Positions 9,528 through 19,930 of a DNA stretch of 64,000 nucleotides are shown in pieces. The notes beneath the pieces are model-generated. The model was not told the origin of the DNA. It saw nothing but the letters and a program-made list of their open reading frames with translations, and searched no databases. Every line of letters starts with the position of its first letter. The first letter of the stretch is position 1. The translations under genes were made by a program, and so were the position numbers. This DNA is from Sphingobium yanoikuyae (GTDB lineage Bacteria; Pseudomonadota; Alphaproteobacteria; Sphingomonadales; Sphingomonadaceae): positions 3,066,001-3,130,000 of the forward strand of contig NZ_CP053021.1 of NCBI RefSeq assembly GCF_013001025.1. Reading direction: 5' to 3'.

Positions 9528-10040
9528 CTAACCCTGCCCCTTGAGGCCGAGTGCGGCAACCCGCGCCTCCACCTCCTCGCGCACGGCGGGGCTGACGAAC
9601 TTGTGGATCGGCCCGCCATAGAGGGCGATTTCCTTGACCAGGCGCGACGCGATCGGCTGCAAGGAGACGTCGGCCATCAGGAAGACGGTTTCGACCCGGC
9701 TGTTGATCTGCTGGTTCATGCCCGCCATCTGATATTCATATTCGAAGTCGGCGACGGCGCGCAGGCCCCGGATGATGACGCTGGCCCCCTGCGATTCGGC
9801 AAAGTCCATCAACAGCGAGTTGAAGCCGGTGACGACGATTTCGGTGTCGATGTCCGCACATTCGCGGCGAACCATGTCCAGCCGTTCCTCGTCGGCAAAC
9901 ATCGGCGACTTGCTGATGTTGGTGGTGACGCCGATCACCAGCTTGTCGACCAGCTTCGCGCCGCGGCGGATGATGTCCATATGGCCAAGGGTGATGGGAT
10001 CGAAGGTGCCGGGATAGACACCGATACGCGACTTGCTCAT
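9528..10040 (-). CDS. coaD: Phosphopantetheine adenylyltransferase
   Basis: This 170-residue nucleotidyltransferase makes dephospho-CoA from 4'-phosphopantetheine and ATP, the penultimate step in coenzyme A synthesis. The N-terminal GVYPGTFDPITLGHMDII contains the TxGH nucleotide-binding motif with H20; IRGLRAVADFEYEYQMAGMN and the later residues match CoaD throughout and the length is normal. The start follows directly on the stop of the prenyltransferase gene with three bases between them, so ispA and coaD are probably translated from one message together with xseB. Confidence 0.95.
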   Translation of the reverse strand: MSKSRIGVYPGTFDPITLGHMDIIRRGAKLVDKLVIGVTTNISKSPMFADEERLDMVRRECADIDTEIVVTGFNSLLMDFAESQGASVIIRGLRAVADFEYEYQMAGMNQQINSRVETVFLMADVSLQPIASRLVKEIALYGGPIHKFVSPAVREEVEARVAALGLKGQG

Positions 10041-10043
10041 GAT

Positions 10044-10949
10044 CTAGCGGTCCCTCTCCACAATATAGTCGGCAATAGCGCGCAGCAGGTCCGCCTCCGC
10101 GCCATGGCCGTGCAGGTGCGCCTTGGCCTGTTCAACGAGCAGACGCCCCTGTTCCCGCGCCCGGTCTACCCCCAGGAGCGAGACGAAGGTTTCCTTGCCG
10201 GCGGCGGCATCCTTGCCCAGCGCCTTGCCGGCGAGGGCCGCGTCGCCCTCCACATCGAGCAGGTCGTCGGCAATCTGGAAGGCGAGGCCGATATCGCGGG
10301 CATAGCCGTGCAGGCCGGTGCGCGCATCGACCGGGATGCGCGCCATGATGGCGGCGGCATCGACGCAGAAGCCGATCAGCGCACCGGTCTTGAGATTTTG
10401 CAGCCGGGTGACGGTGGCGAGATCGAAGCGGGTCTTTTCCGCCTCCAGGTCCATCATCTGCCCGCCCGCCATGCCGGCCGGGCCGCTGGCGACGGCGAGT
10501 GCCTTGACGAGGTCAATGCGGACGAAGGCATCGGGATGGGTCTGTTCGTCGGCCAGGATTTCGAAGGCGAGATCATGGAGGCAATCGCCGGCCAGGATCG
10601 CGGTTGCTTCATCGAACGCCTTGTGGACGGTCGGCTTGCCGCGCCGCATATCGTCGTTGTCCATCGCCGGCAGATCGTCATGCACCAGCGAATAGACATG
10701 GATGCATTCGATCGCGAGACCGACGCGCAGCGCGGATTCGCGGGAAATGTTGAACAGGTCGCAGGTCGCCTGCACCAGCAGCGGCCGCAGCCGCTTGCCG
10801 CCCCCGATCGCGGCATGGCGCATCGCTTCATAGAGGCGATGGCGTGGATCGTCGGGGATCGCCAGCAGCGCGTCGAACGCCCGGTCGATATCGGCCGCGA
10901 CCGTTGCCGCACGGGCGGCGACCAGCGCTCCTGCCGCGCTCCGTTCCAT
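10044..10949 (-). CDS. ispA: Polyprenyl (farnesyl/geranylgeranyl) diphosphate synthase
   Basis: A 301-residue trans-prenyltransferase condensing isopentenyl diphosphate with allylic diphosphates. Both aspartate-rich motifs are present: DDLPAMDNDDMRRGKPTVH and DDLLDVEGD; GGKRLRPLL is the substrate-binding KRxRP region. Two starts are possible: a TTG at 10961 whose last bases overlap the xseB stop, and the ATG at 10949 used here; neither has a clear SD sequence. The order xseB-ispA is widespread in Proteobacteria and normally continues to dxs, but here coaD follows instead. Product chain length cannot be read reliably from the sequence. Confidence 0.9.
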   Translation of the reverse strand: MERSAAGALVAARAATVAADIDRAFDALLAIPDDPRHRLYEAMRHAAIGGGKRLRPLLVQATCDLFNISRESALRVGLAIECIHVYSLVHDDLPAMDNDDMRRGKPTVHKAFDEATAILAGDCLHDLAFEILADEQTHPDAFVRIDLVKALAVASGPAGMAGGQMMDLEAEKTRFDLATVTRLQNLKTGALIGFCVDAAAIMARIPVDARTGLHGYARDIGLAFQIADDLLDVEGDAALAGKALGKDAAAGKETFVSLLGVDRAREQGRLLVEQAKAHLHGHGAEADLLRAIADYIVERDR

Positions 10950-10957
10950 GCAGTGGG

Positions 10958-11215
10958 TCAATCCGCGCCGAACGGCTGGGCGCCGGTGATGGCGCCGCCG
11001 GCATCGACGGTCAGCTTGCTGATGCGCGCCTCGGCCGCCTGCAACCGCTCGGTGCAGCGCTTGCGCAGTTCTTCACCCTGGGCATAGAGCGAGATCGACT
11101 CATCGAGCGGGACATCGCCGCTTTCCAGCCGGCGAACGATCGATTCGAGCGCGCGCAGCGCATCCTCGAACGACAATTGGGACAGATCCTTTTGCGGGGT
11201 ATTTTCCTCAGCCAT
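10958..11215 (-). CDS. xseB: Exodeoxyribonuclease VII small subunit
   Basis: An 85-residue XseB protein, the small subunit that packs along the long helices of XseA in exonuclease VII. LSFEDALRALESIVRRLESGDVPLDESI and the heptad-like YAQGEELRKRCTERLQ region are the usual family features, apart from a longer C-terminal tail. The start at 11215 (MAEENTPQ) is used because the upstream continuation of the frame is not conserved in kind. The 3' end is next to or overlaps the start of the prenyltransferase gene. The large subunit gene xseA is not in the window. Confidence 0.92.
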   Translation of the reverse strand: MAEENTPQKDLSQLSFEDALRALESIVRRLESGDVPLDESISLYAQGEELRKRCTERLQAAEARISKLTVDAGGAITGAQPFGAD

Positions 11216-11405
11216 GCGCCTGCATTGACCGCCCCTGTCCACGGGGTCAAGCGCGGATGACATGGCAGCAGACCCAAGGCCGCTCAATAGTGGGTCAATA
11301 GCGCCGCTGTCACGCAAACGTCATGACGTCGCTGCACAGGCGTGGCGGAATTGGGGCAGTTTTGCGTTGACGCACAATGTTGCAAGCGCACATAAAAGGA
11401 TCGCT

Positions 11406-11789
11406 ATGAAATATTATCTCCCCCTCATCGCCGTTGCCGGCCTGACCATGCTGTCGGCCTGCAACAAGAGTGACGAACCCGAAGTCGTCGGCGGCCCCGC
11501 CGATCCGATGGCTGCCCAGCTTGCCAACGCCGCGCCGGTCGAGCTGCCGCCGTCGGTCAAGGCCAACAAGCAGTTCCGCTGCAAGGACAACAGCCTGTTC
11601 TTCGTCGACTATATGAGCGACGACAAGAGCGCGATCCTGCGCACCGAAAAGAATGGCGCGCCCACCATGCTGAAGGCTGCCGAAGCCGGCCAGCCCTTCA
11701 CCGCCGAAGGTGGTTATGAGGTCAAGGGTTCGGGCAACGACGTGACGATCACCGTCCCCGGCAAGTCGGCGCAGGCCTGCCACGTCTGA
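11406..11789 (+). CDS. Lipoprotein with MliC-like domain
   Basis: The 127-residue product has a lipoprotein signal with lipobox LSAC (C19), a spacer, and a C-terminal domain of about 70 residues running from FRCKDNSLFFVDY to SAQACHV. The two cysteines at its ends, the VDYMSDDKSAIL strand and the LKAAEAGQPFTAEGGYEVKG stretch resemble MliC, the membrane-bound inhibitor of C-type lysozyme. The similarity is recognised by pattern only, so lysozyme inhibition is inference. The start at 11406 is set by the signal peptide. A strong terminator follows at 11822. Confidence 0.65.
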   Translation: MKYYLPLIAVAGLTMLSACNKSDEPEVVGGPADPMAAQLANAAPVELPPSVKANKQFRCKDNSLFFVDYMSDDKSAILRTEKNGAPTMLKAAEAGQPFTAEGGYEVKGSGNDVTITVPGKSAQACHV

Positions 11790-11821
11790 TCGCAGCATTG
11801 CCTGAGTCTTTTTTCTGACAG

Positions 11822-11856
11822 GGGCCGGTTCTTCCCTAGGAACCGGCCCTTTTTTC
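11822..11856 (+). terminator. Rho-independent terminator after the MliC-like lipoprotein
   Basis: A perfect 10-base-pair stem (GGGCCGGTTC at 11822 with GAACCGGCCC at 11840) with an eight-base loop is followed by a run of T residues. Confidence 0.88.
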
Positions 11857-11967
11857 ATGCCCGACGCCTTTCCTGAACGGCAGATAACGTGCCGGTTCAG
11901 GATGTTGCCAGCCAGCCGGTGGCAGAACAGCCTCGTACCAGAGATAAACAGGTCGAGGAGATGACCC

Positions 11968-12303
11968 ATGAACTTCAAGAAGAGCCTGATCGCCATGGCC
12001 CTGGCGACCGCAACCGTCGCCACCGCTGTTCCGGCGACCTCCTTCGCCCGCGGCCACGACCGTGGCTGGCACCGTGGCGACCGCCATTATGACCATGGTC
12101 GCTATTCCGACCGTCGCGGCTATCGCGGTGATTATCGCTGCCGCAAGTCGGGCGGCACCACCGGCCTGCTGCTGGGCGGCGTTGCCGGTGCCCTGCTGGG
12201 TCGCGCGGTCGACACCCGCGGCGATCGCACCACCGGCACCGTCGTCGGCGCTGGCGCCGGCGCCCTGGCTGGCCGCGCCATCGACCGCAACAGCAGCTGC
12301 TAA
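11968..12303 (+). CDS. Glycine-zipper (2TM) periplasmic/outer-membrane protein
   Basis: This 111-residue protein has a signal peptide (about 1-27, ending SFARG), a middle rich in His, Arg, Tyr and Asp, and two glycine-zipper segments, LLLGGVAGALLGRAV and VVGAGAGALAGRAI, of the Rick_17kDa_Anti/glycine-zipper type. Such proteins insert in or coat the outer membrane and are often stress induced. A single cysteine is the last residue, and another occurs in the middle (YRCRKSGG). Function is not known. It stands alone between a terminator and purL, with an AGGAG sequence close upstream. Confidence 0.7.
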   Translation: MNFKKSLIAMALATATVATAVPATSFARGHDRGWHRGDRHYDHGRYSDRRGYRGDYRCRKSGGTTGLLLGGVAGALLGRAVDTRGDRTTGTVVGAGAGALAGRAIDRNSSC

Positions 12304-12382
12304 GCGACTTAAGGGCGGCGGCCATGACTTGGCCGCCGCCTCCCCATTGTGAATCCCGCGCCACGCGTCTAAAGGCGCGCTC

Positions 12383-14560
<2,178 letters not shown>

Positions 14561-14568
14561 ATCTTTCC

Positions 14569-14599
14569 GTCCCGCCGGGTGCAGCGCATCCGGCGGGAC
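14569..14599 (+). terminator. Stem-loop after purL
   Basis: GTCCCGCCGG (14569) pairs perfectly with CCGGCGGGAC (14590). There is no T-tract, so it may be a Rho-assisted end or a 3' protecting structure. Confidence 0.4.
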
Positions 14600-14650
14600 A
14601 AATTCATCGCAATCTGTCATGATCCACCCCGAGAAAATGGGGAGCGCACC

Positions 14651-15127
14651 ATGCGCGAGAGGATCATCCGGGCAACCTTGGTTGCCGGCACACTCGACAT
14701 ATTTTCCGCCTTCGTCTTTGCCGGCATGGCAGGCACGGCGCCGCATGCGGTGCTGCAATTTGTCGCGAGCGGCCCGCTGGGCGATCGCGCGCGGGGCGAT
14801 CCCGCCTGGCTATGGGCGATTGCCGGCCTGGCCGTCCATTTCGCGATCATGGCCTGCATGGCGGGCGCCTATATGCTGATTGCACAGCGGCGCCCTGCCC
14901 TGCGCGGCCATCCGGTCGTCGCCGGCCTGCTCTATGGCCTGCTGCTCTGGGCAATCATGTACTGGATCGTGCGGCCGTGGCGCTGGCCCGCCATGTGGTT
15001 GCCCGCCGCCTATGCCGCGCTGCCGATCGGTCGGATCGCCTGGAATATCGGCAACCAGCTCTTCTCCCACTGCATCCTGGTTGGCCTGCCGATCGCCTTC
15101 ATCGCGGCCGGGCGCCAGAGAAGATAG
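14651..15127 (+). CDS. Small polytopic membrane protein of unknown function
   Basis: A 158-residue hydrophobic protein with about four predicted spans (near residues 9-28, 50-72, 84-103 and 128-150). I do not recognise a family with confidence; the arrangement and the HFAIMACMAGAYMLIAQRRP segment resemble uncharacterised proteins found in many proteobacteria. The start at 14651 is chosen because GGGGAG lies just upstream and the first span begins soon after. It lies between purL and the GH43 gene, in the same direction as both, with no obvious link to either. Confidence 0.6.
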   Translation: MRERIIRATLVAGTLDIFSAFVFAGMAGTAPHAVLQFVASGPLGDRARGDPAWLWAIAGLAVHFAIMACMAGAYMLIAQRRPALRGHPVVAGLLYGLLLWAIMYWIVRPWRWPAMWLPAAYAALPIGRIAWNIGNQLFSHCILVGLPIAFIAAGRQRR

Positions 15128-15180
15128 TGACGGCGAAATTGACATATCCAGGCCCGTTTGCCTCAGCAGGGCTCGATTTT

Positions 15181-15194
15181 TGATAGCGCTATCA
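15181..15194 (+). promoter_or_regulatory. LacI/GalR-family operator upstream of the GH43 gene
   Basis: TGATAGCGCTATCA is a perfect 14-base palindrome with the central CG typical of LacI-family operators. It lies 41 bases before the ATG of the glycosidase gene, a position that would block transcription or its start. No LacI-type regulator gene is in the window. Confidence 0.72.
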
Positions 15195-15235
15195 ATTCCT
15201 CTCTCCTATGCTCCGCAAAAATGGGAGGAGAGGAT

Positions 15236-16906
15236 ATGCGCAAGACCCGTCGTGCCGCCTTGCTGTTGCTGGCTGCGGTCGCCGGCCCGGCTCTGGCAGG
15301 CCCCGCGCGCTTCAGCGATTTTCGCTATGACGGGCGCGCGCAGGAGCAGGTGACGCCCGGCCCCGACGAATATCGCAACCCGATCCTGTCCGGCTATTAT
15401 CCCGACCCGTCCATCACGCGGGTCGGCGAGACCTATTATCTCGTCAACTCCTCCTTCGCCCATTATCCGGGGCTGCCGGTCTTCCGGTCGACCGACATGG
15501 TCCATTGGCGCCAGATCGGCAATGCGATCGACCGGCCCGACCAGTTTGATTTCAGCGGCCTGCGCAGTTCGCGCGGCATGTTCGCGCCCGACATCTCCTT
15601 CCATGACGGGCTCTTCTATCTGGTCGGCACCTGCGTCGATTGCGGCGGCAATTTCGTGATGACGGCAAAGGACGCGGCCGGCCCCTGGTCCAAGCCGCAC
15701 TGGCTGCCGTTCGAGGGGATTGATCCGTCGATTTACTGGGAAGGCGACCCCGCCTTCATCGTCAATAATCGCGCGCCGGCCGAACCACCCCGCTATGAGG
15801 GGCATCGGGCGATCTGGGTGCAGGAATTTGACTGGCACGCGCTCAAGATGACCGGCGCGGCGACGCAGATCGTCAATGGCGGCGTCGACATCAGACAGAA
15901 GCCCGCCTGGATCGAGGGACCACATCTGCTGAAGCGCGAAGGGTTTTATTATCTGATCGCGGCCGAGGGCGGCACCGGCGACCAGCATAGCGAAGTGGTG
16001 TTCCGCGCCCGCGACCTGCGCGGCCCCTTCACTCCCTATGCCGGCAATCCGATCCTGAGTCAGCGCAGCCTGGCCCCGGCCCGTCCCCATCCGGTGACGT
16101 CGGCCGGCCATGCCAAGCTGGTGCAGACGCCGACGGGCGACTGGTGGGCGACCTTCCTCGCCACCCGCCCCTATGGCCCGGACCTCTACAATATCGGGCG
16201 CGAAACCTTCCTGCTGCCGGTCGCATGGCGCGATGGCTGGCCGCATATATTGGAGGCCGGCAAGGCCATTCCCTATGCGGCAAAGCGCCCGGCCCTGCCC
16301 ATAAGCGATTCAGCTGCGCCGCCGACCAGCGGCGATTTTGCCTATCGCGATGGGTTCGACGGACCGCGGCTAGGCATGGGCTGGATCGGGCTGCGGACGC
16401 CCAAGGCGCTGCTTTACCGGCTGGAAGCAGGCGGACTGGTGCTGGACGGCACGACGGCGCTGGGCGACCTCAGCGGCGCCCCGGCCTTTGTCGGGCGGCG
16501 TCAGGAGCACCATGTCGCGACCATCAGCACCGACCTGACCTATCGGCCGGAGACGGAGGGGGATCTTGCGGGGCTGGTGGCGGTGCAGTCCGACCGATCC
16601 TTCCTGTTCTTCGGCGTGACGCGGAAGGACGGGAAACCGCAGCTCGCCCTGATGCTGCGCGAGGACAGCGATCGTGACAGGCTGGTCGCTGCCGCGCCGA
16701 TCGATCCGGCCAAGCCCGTCCGCCTGACCATCGCCCTTGATGGCGGCACGGCGCGCTTCGCCTATGGCGTCGACGGGCGGGAGACGGTGTTGGCGCGCGA
16801 TGTCGATATCCGCTTCCTCAGCACCCATGAGGCTGGCGGCTTCGTCGGCACGGTGATCGGCCCCTATGCCTGGTCCGCGCGCGTCACCCGGCCAATCAGC
16901 AACTGA
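15236..16906 (+). CDS. Exported glycoside hydrolase family 43 (beta-xylosidase/arabinosidase-like)
   Basis: A 556-residue enzyme with a signal peptide (about 1-22), a five-bladed GH43 catalytic domain (about 45-340) and a C-terminal beta-sandwich domain (about 360-556) of the beta-xylosidase C-terminal type. NPILSGYYPDPSI carries the catalytic base D57, GIDPSIYWEGDP the middle aspartate and AWIEGPHLLKR the general acid E227. It should act on xylose- or arabinose-containing side chains in the periplasm or outside. A perfect LacI-type operator sits just upstream, suggesting sugar induction. The last 43 bases overlap the 3' end of the convergent methyltransferase gene. Confidence 0.87.
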   Translation: MRKTRRAALLLLAAVAGPALAGPARFSDFRYDGRAQEQVTPGPDEYRNPILSGYYPDPSITRVGETYYLVNSSFAHYPGLPVFRSTDMVHWRQIGNAIDRPDQFDFSGLRSSRGMFAPDISFHDGLFYLVGTCVDCGGNFVMTAKDAAGPWSKPHWLPFEGIDPSIYWEGDPAFIVNNRAPAEPPRYEGHRAIWVQEFDWHALKMTGAATQIVNGGVDIRQKPAWIEGPHLLKREGFYYLIAAEGGTGDQHSEVVFRARDLRGPFTPYAGNPILSQRSLAPARPHPVTSAGHAKLVQTPTGDWWATFLATRPYGPDLYNIGRETFLLPVAWRDGWPHILEAGKAIPYAAKRPALPISDSAAPPTSGDFAYRDGFDGPRLGMGWIGLRTPKALLYRLEAGGLVLDGTTALGDLSGAPAFVGRRQEHHVATISTDLTYRPETEGDLAGLVAVQSDRSFLFFGVTRKDGKPQLALMLREDSDRDRLVAAAPIDPAKPVRLTIALDGGTARFAYGVDGRETVLARDVDIRFLSTHEAGGFVGTVIGPYAWSARVTRPISN

Positions 16907-17649
16907 TAGACGTCGCGGCCACCCGCCTCGTCATAGGCCGCCATCACCCGGCGCAGCGCGGCGGGGGAGAGCGGCCGGCGCCCCTCGTCCGGCACCACCG
17001 CGCCGATGCCCTTGAGATGGCCGAGCAGCGCGCGCGCGCCCTGCCCCTCCAGCAGGACGGTCTCGTCAAAGGCGAAGGCGTCGCCATAGGCCGCCAGCAT
17101 GGCGCGCAGCGCGTCGAGCGAGGGATAGGCGGGAACGCCGGGCGTCAGATCGCAGGTCGCATGGGCAGCGCGCCAATTGGCAAAGCTGCCCTGCCCCATG
17201 GTCGAGAAGATGAGGCTGCCGCCGGGGCGGAGCAGCGCCACCAGCCGCGCGATCGCGGCGGGCAGGTCGTCAAACCATTGGAAGGCAAGGCTGGAGAGGA
17301 TGAGGTCGAACCATTCGCCCTCGAACGACGGCGCCTCCCCATCCATAGTAAGGAAGGTGCCGGCGACCAGCCCGGCCGATGCCGCGCGGTCGAGCATCTT
17401 TGGCGAAATGTCCGTCGCGACCAGTTCCGCGCCGGGCCAGCGGGTCTGGATGTCGCGCGTGAGCAGGCCGGTGCCGCAACCGATTTCCAGGATGCGCGCG
17501 ACGCCGTCCGGGCTTTGCCGCTGGGCGATATCGGCGACCAAGGCTGCGGCCGTCCGCTGCGGTCCGGCATGTTCGTCATACCGGTCGGCCGCCGCGCCGA
17601 AGGACTCGCTTATCCGTTGCTTGCGGACCTGATTCATGGGTAGGCGCAT
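16864..17649 (-). CDS. BioC-like SAM-dependent methyltransferase
   Basis: The 261-residue protein has an N-terminal FGAAADRYDEHAGPQ segment, the SAM-binding LEIGCGTGLLT (about residue 54) and DISPKMLDRA, SLAFQWFDDL and LLRPGGSLIFSTMG, all in the order seen in malonyl-ACP O-methyltransferase (BioC), which starts pimeloyl synthesis for biotin. No other biotin gene is near, so a broader methyltransferase role cannot be excluded. Two ATG starts are possible, 17649 and 17637, neither with a clear SD. The 3' end overlaps the GH43 gene by 43 bases on the opposite strand. Confidence 0.78.
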   Translation of the reverse strand: MRLPMNQVRKQRISESFGAAADRYDEHAGPQRTAAALVADIAQRQSPDGVARILEIGCGTGLLTRDIQTRWPGAELVATDISPKMLDRAASAGLVAGTFLTMDGEAPSFEGEWFDLILSSLAFQWFDDLPAAIARLVALLRPGGSLIFSTMGQGSFANWRAAHATCDLTPGVPAYPSLDALRAMLAAYGDAFAFDETVLLEGQGARALLGHLKGIGAVVPDEGRRPLSPAALRRVMAAYDEAGGRDVYQLLIGRVTRADQA

Positions 17650-17694
17650 GGCAGACCAATGCCTCGATGGCCAGCATCTTCAAGGATTGCCCGC

Positions 17695-18939
17695 ATGACC
17701 GCCGCATCGCCCCGTATCCCCGCCATGGACGTGCTGCGCGGCTGCGCGGTGATGGGCATATTGTGGATGAACATCACCGCCTTCGCCCTGCCGCAGAACG
17801 CCTATTTCAATCCGGTCGCGGCCGGGCCGATGTCGGCGGGCGACATCGCCTTCTGGGCGAGCAGCCTGATCCTGGTCGACGGCAAGATGCGCGGGCTGTT
17901 CTCGCTGCTGTTCGGCGCATCGATGCTGCTGCTTATCGACCGGGAGGAAATGGCCGGGCGCGACGGCACGCGGGCGCAACTGGTGCGCGGCTTCTGGCTG
18001 CTGGCGATCGGCCTGCTGCATCACATATTGCTGTGGTGGGGCGACATATTGGTGACCTATGCGGTGGTCGGCACCATCGCCTTGGCCTTCTCGCAGAAGG
18101 AGCCTCTGGCGCTGGTCAAATGGGCGTTCCTCGCCTTCCTTATTCATTTCCTGATCTGTGGCGCCTTCATCGCCAGCCTCTATGGCTGGGCCCATGCCGC
18201 AGCCGCGCCCGGCGTCGCCGCCGCAACGCGCGAGGGGCTGGACAGCTTCCTTGCCGGCCTGTCCGACCCCAACAGCCCAATCATCCAGCAGGATATCGCC
18301 ATCTATACCGGCAGCTTCGGCGGGATCGTGCGCCACCATCTGACCGGCTTTGTCGGCGACTGGCTGTGGACCTTCCTCTTCACCGGGCTCGACACGCTGG
18401 GCTTCATGCTGCTGGGCATGGCGATGCTGAAGGGCGGATTCCTGATCGGCCGCTGGCCCGCCGAGCAATATTGGCAGACTGCGCGCCATTGTTTCCTGAT
18501 CGGGCTGGTGCCGATGATCGGCCTGACCATCTGGGTGGTGGCGAGCGGCTTTGCGCCGCTGACCGCCTTTTCGACCGCGCTGCTCTGGTCCTTCCCCTTC
18601 CGCATCCCGCTGGCGGTCGGATGGGCGGCGCTGATCCTGTGGCTGCTGGCGCGGCATCGCGATCACTGGCTGGTCGGCCGGATCGCCGCGACCGGGCGCA
18701 TGGCGCTCAGCAATTATCTGGGCACCAGCCTCGTCATGACGGCGATCTTCTATGGCTGGGGCCTGGGGCTGTTCGGACAGGTGCGCCCGGCAGCATTTCC
18801 GCTCTTCCTTATTGCCGCCTGGGCGGTGATGCTGCTGTGGTCCAAGCCCTGGCTCGACCGATTCGCGATGGGGCCGGCCGAATGGCTATGGCGCAGCCTG
18901 CAACGGGGAAAACTGCAAAAGATTCGCAGGAGCGCATGA
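17695..18939 (+). CDS. DUF418 domain membrane protein (YeiB type)
   Basis: This 414-residue protein has about ten predicted membrane spans. RIPAMDVLRGCAVMGILWMNI at the N terminus is the DUF1624/DUF418 acyltransferase-like entry motif, and the C-terminal DUF418 part contains GRMALSNYLGTSLVMTAIFYGWGLGLFGQ. Function is unknown; the family shares the fold of membrane acyltransferases. The start at 17695 is preceded by AAGGAT at a good distance and is preferred to an upstream ATG at 17659. It is divergent from the bioC-like gene. Confidence 0.82.
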   Translation: MTAASPRIPAMDVLRGCAVMGILWMNITAFALPQNAYFNPVAAGPMSAGDIAFWASSLILVDGKMRGLFSLLFGASMLLLIDREEMAGRDGTRAQLVRGFWLLAIGLLHHILLWWGDILVTYAVVGTIALAFSQKEPLALVKWAFLAFLIHFLICGAFIASLYGWAHAAAAPGVAAATREGLDSFLAGLSDPNSPIIQQDIAIYTGSFGGIVRHHLTGFVGDWLWTFLFTGLDTLGFMLLGMAMLKGGFLIGRWPAEQYWQTARHCFLIGLVPMIGLTIWVVASGFAPLTAFSTALLWSFPFRIPLAVGWAALILWLLARHRDHWLVGRIAATGRMALSNYLGTSLVMTAIFYGWGLGLFGQVRPAAFPLFLIAAWAVMLLWSKPWLDRFAMGPAEWLWRSLQRGKLQKIRRSA

Positions 18940-18993
18940 TCTTCTATTGCGATCCATTAGCATCTGACCTATTTCACGGGTCAGGAGAATCCA

Positions 18994-19164
18994 ATGGTCG
19001 TCTGTGTTTGCAATGCCATTCGCGAAAAGGATCTGCGGGAAGCGGCGCGCGATGGTGCCGATACCCCCTGTAGCGCCTATGCCCGTTTCGGCCGTCGGCC
19101 CAAGTGCGGCCAATGTGTCGGCTATGCCCGCACGATCATCGCGGCGGAGCGCGCGACGGCCTGA
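18994..19164 (+). CDS. bfd: Bacterioferritin-associated (2Fe-2S) ferredoxin
   Basis: A 56-residue protein, MVVCVCNAIREKD to AAERATA, with the fer2_BFD cysteine pattern CVC near the N terminus and CGQC further on, four ligands for one [2Fe-2S] cluster. Bfd docks on bacterioferritin and reduces its core to release iron. TCAGGAG upstream gives a good ribosome binding site. The bacterioferritin gene follows 160 bases downstream on the same strand, separated by a weak stem-loop, so the pair forms an iron storage and release module. Confidence 0.9.
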   Translation: MVVCVCNAIREKDLREAARDGADTPCSAYARFGRRPKCGQCVGYARTIIAAERATA

Positions 19165-19223
19165 TATCATTGCGAAGCAGGCGCAGTAAAAGGCCCCTGA
19201 CAATCGCGAACATCACGCAATAG

Positions 19224-19245
19224 CCGCCTGAAAAATGGCGGTTTT
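19224..19245 (+). terminator. Weak terminator between bfd and bfr
   Basis: CCGCC and GGCGG form a five-base-pair stem with an eight-base loop followed by TTTT. Short stem, so it may be partial, leaving some read-through into bfr. Confidence 0.4.
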
Positions 19246-19324
19246 CTGCGCCTTTCTGGCTTAACAACCGGATGCGAAACCTTTATATGTCCGGCATTCC
19301 CAATAACAGCCGGAGCATAGCGCC

Positions 19325-19804
19325 ATGAAGGGCGACCAGAAGGTTATCGATTATCTGAACGAGGTCCTCAAGAACGAGCTGACCGCGATCAACCAATATT
19401 TCCTCCACTATCGCATCCTCAATCACTGGGGCATCGAGAAGCTCGCCAAGTTCGAATATGAGGAATCGATCGACGAGATGAAGCACGCCGACAAGGTGGC
19501 GGAGCGCATCCTGTTCCTCGACGGCCTGCCCAATTTCCAGCTGCTCGGTCGCCTGAAGATCGGCGAGACCGTCGAGGAAATCCTGAAGGCGGACCTGGAG
19601 CTGGAATATGAGGCGCTGCCGGTGCTGCGCGACGCCATCGCCTATTGCGAGTCGATCAAGGACTTCGTCAGCCGCGACCTGTTCCAGTATATCCTCGAAA
19701 GCGAGGAAGAGCATGTCGACACGCTGGAAACCCAGTTCGAGATGATCGAGCGCATGGGCATCCAGAATTATGTCCAGCTGCAGAGCAAGGCCAAGGAAGA
19801 CTGA
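19325..19804 (+). CDS. bfr: Bacterioferritin
   Basis: A 159-residue bacterioferritin that builds 24-subunit iron-storage shells. All ferroxidase ligands are present at the standard positions: E18, E51, H54, E94, E127 and H130. The haem-binding M52 is also kept, so this is the haem-binding, catalytically active type rather than a structural partner subunit. Length is normal. Bfd, its reductant partner, lies immediately upstream, and a GC-rich stem-loop follows. Confidence 0.96.
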   Translation: MKGDQKVIDYLNEVLKNELTAINQYFLHYRILNHWGIEKLAKFEYEESIDEMKHADKVAERILFLDGLPNFQLLGRLKIGETVEEILKADLELEYEALPVLRDAIAYCESIKDFVSRDLFQYILESEEEHVDTLETQFEMIERMGIQNYVQLQSKAKED

Positions 19805-19852
19805 CACGAACGCGCGGGGCCGGCTGTCCGGCGGTCGGCCCCGTTACAGGCT

Positions 19853-19888
19853 GCGGGGGAAGGCGCGTATCGCCCTTCCCCCGCCCTT
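19853..19888 (+). terminator. Stem-loop between convergent bfr and mutT
   Basis: An 11-base-pair perfect stem (GCGGGGGAAGG at 19853 with CCTTCCCCCGC at 19874) is followed by CCTTTA. The T-tract is short; it could end transcripts from either side. Confidence 0.55.
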
Positions 19889-19930
19889 TATAGCCTAACC
19901 CTGCACCATCGGTGCAGAGCCGGATTTCCG

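Noticed and set aside
18945..18965. Possible Fur box (TGCGATCCATTAGCA) upstream of bfd
   Set aside because: Only about four of seven arm positions pair; too weak to call although iron control of bfd is plausible.
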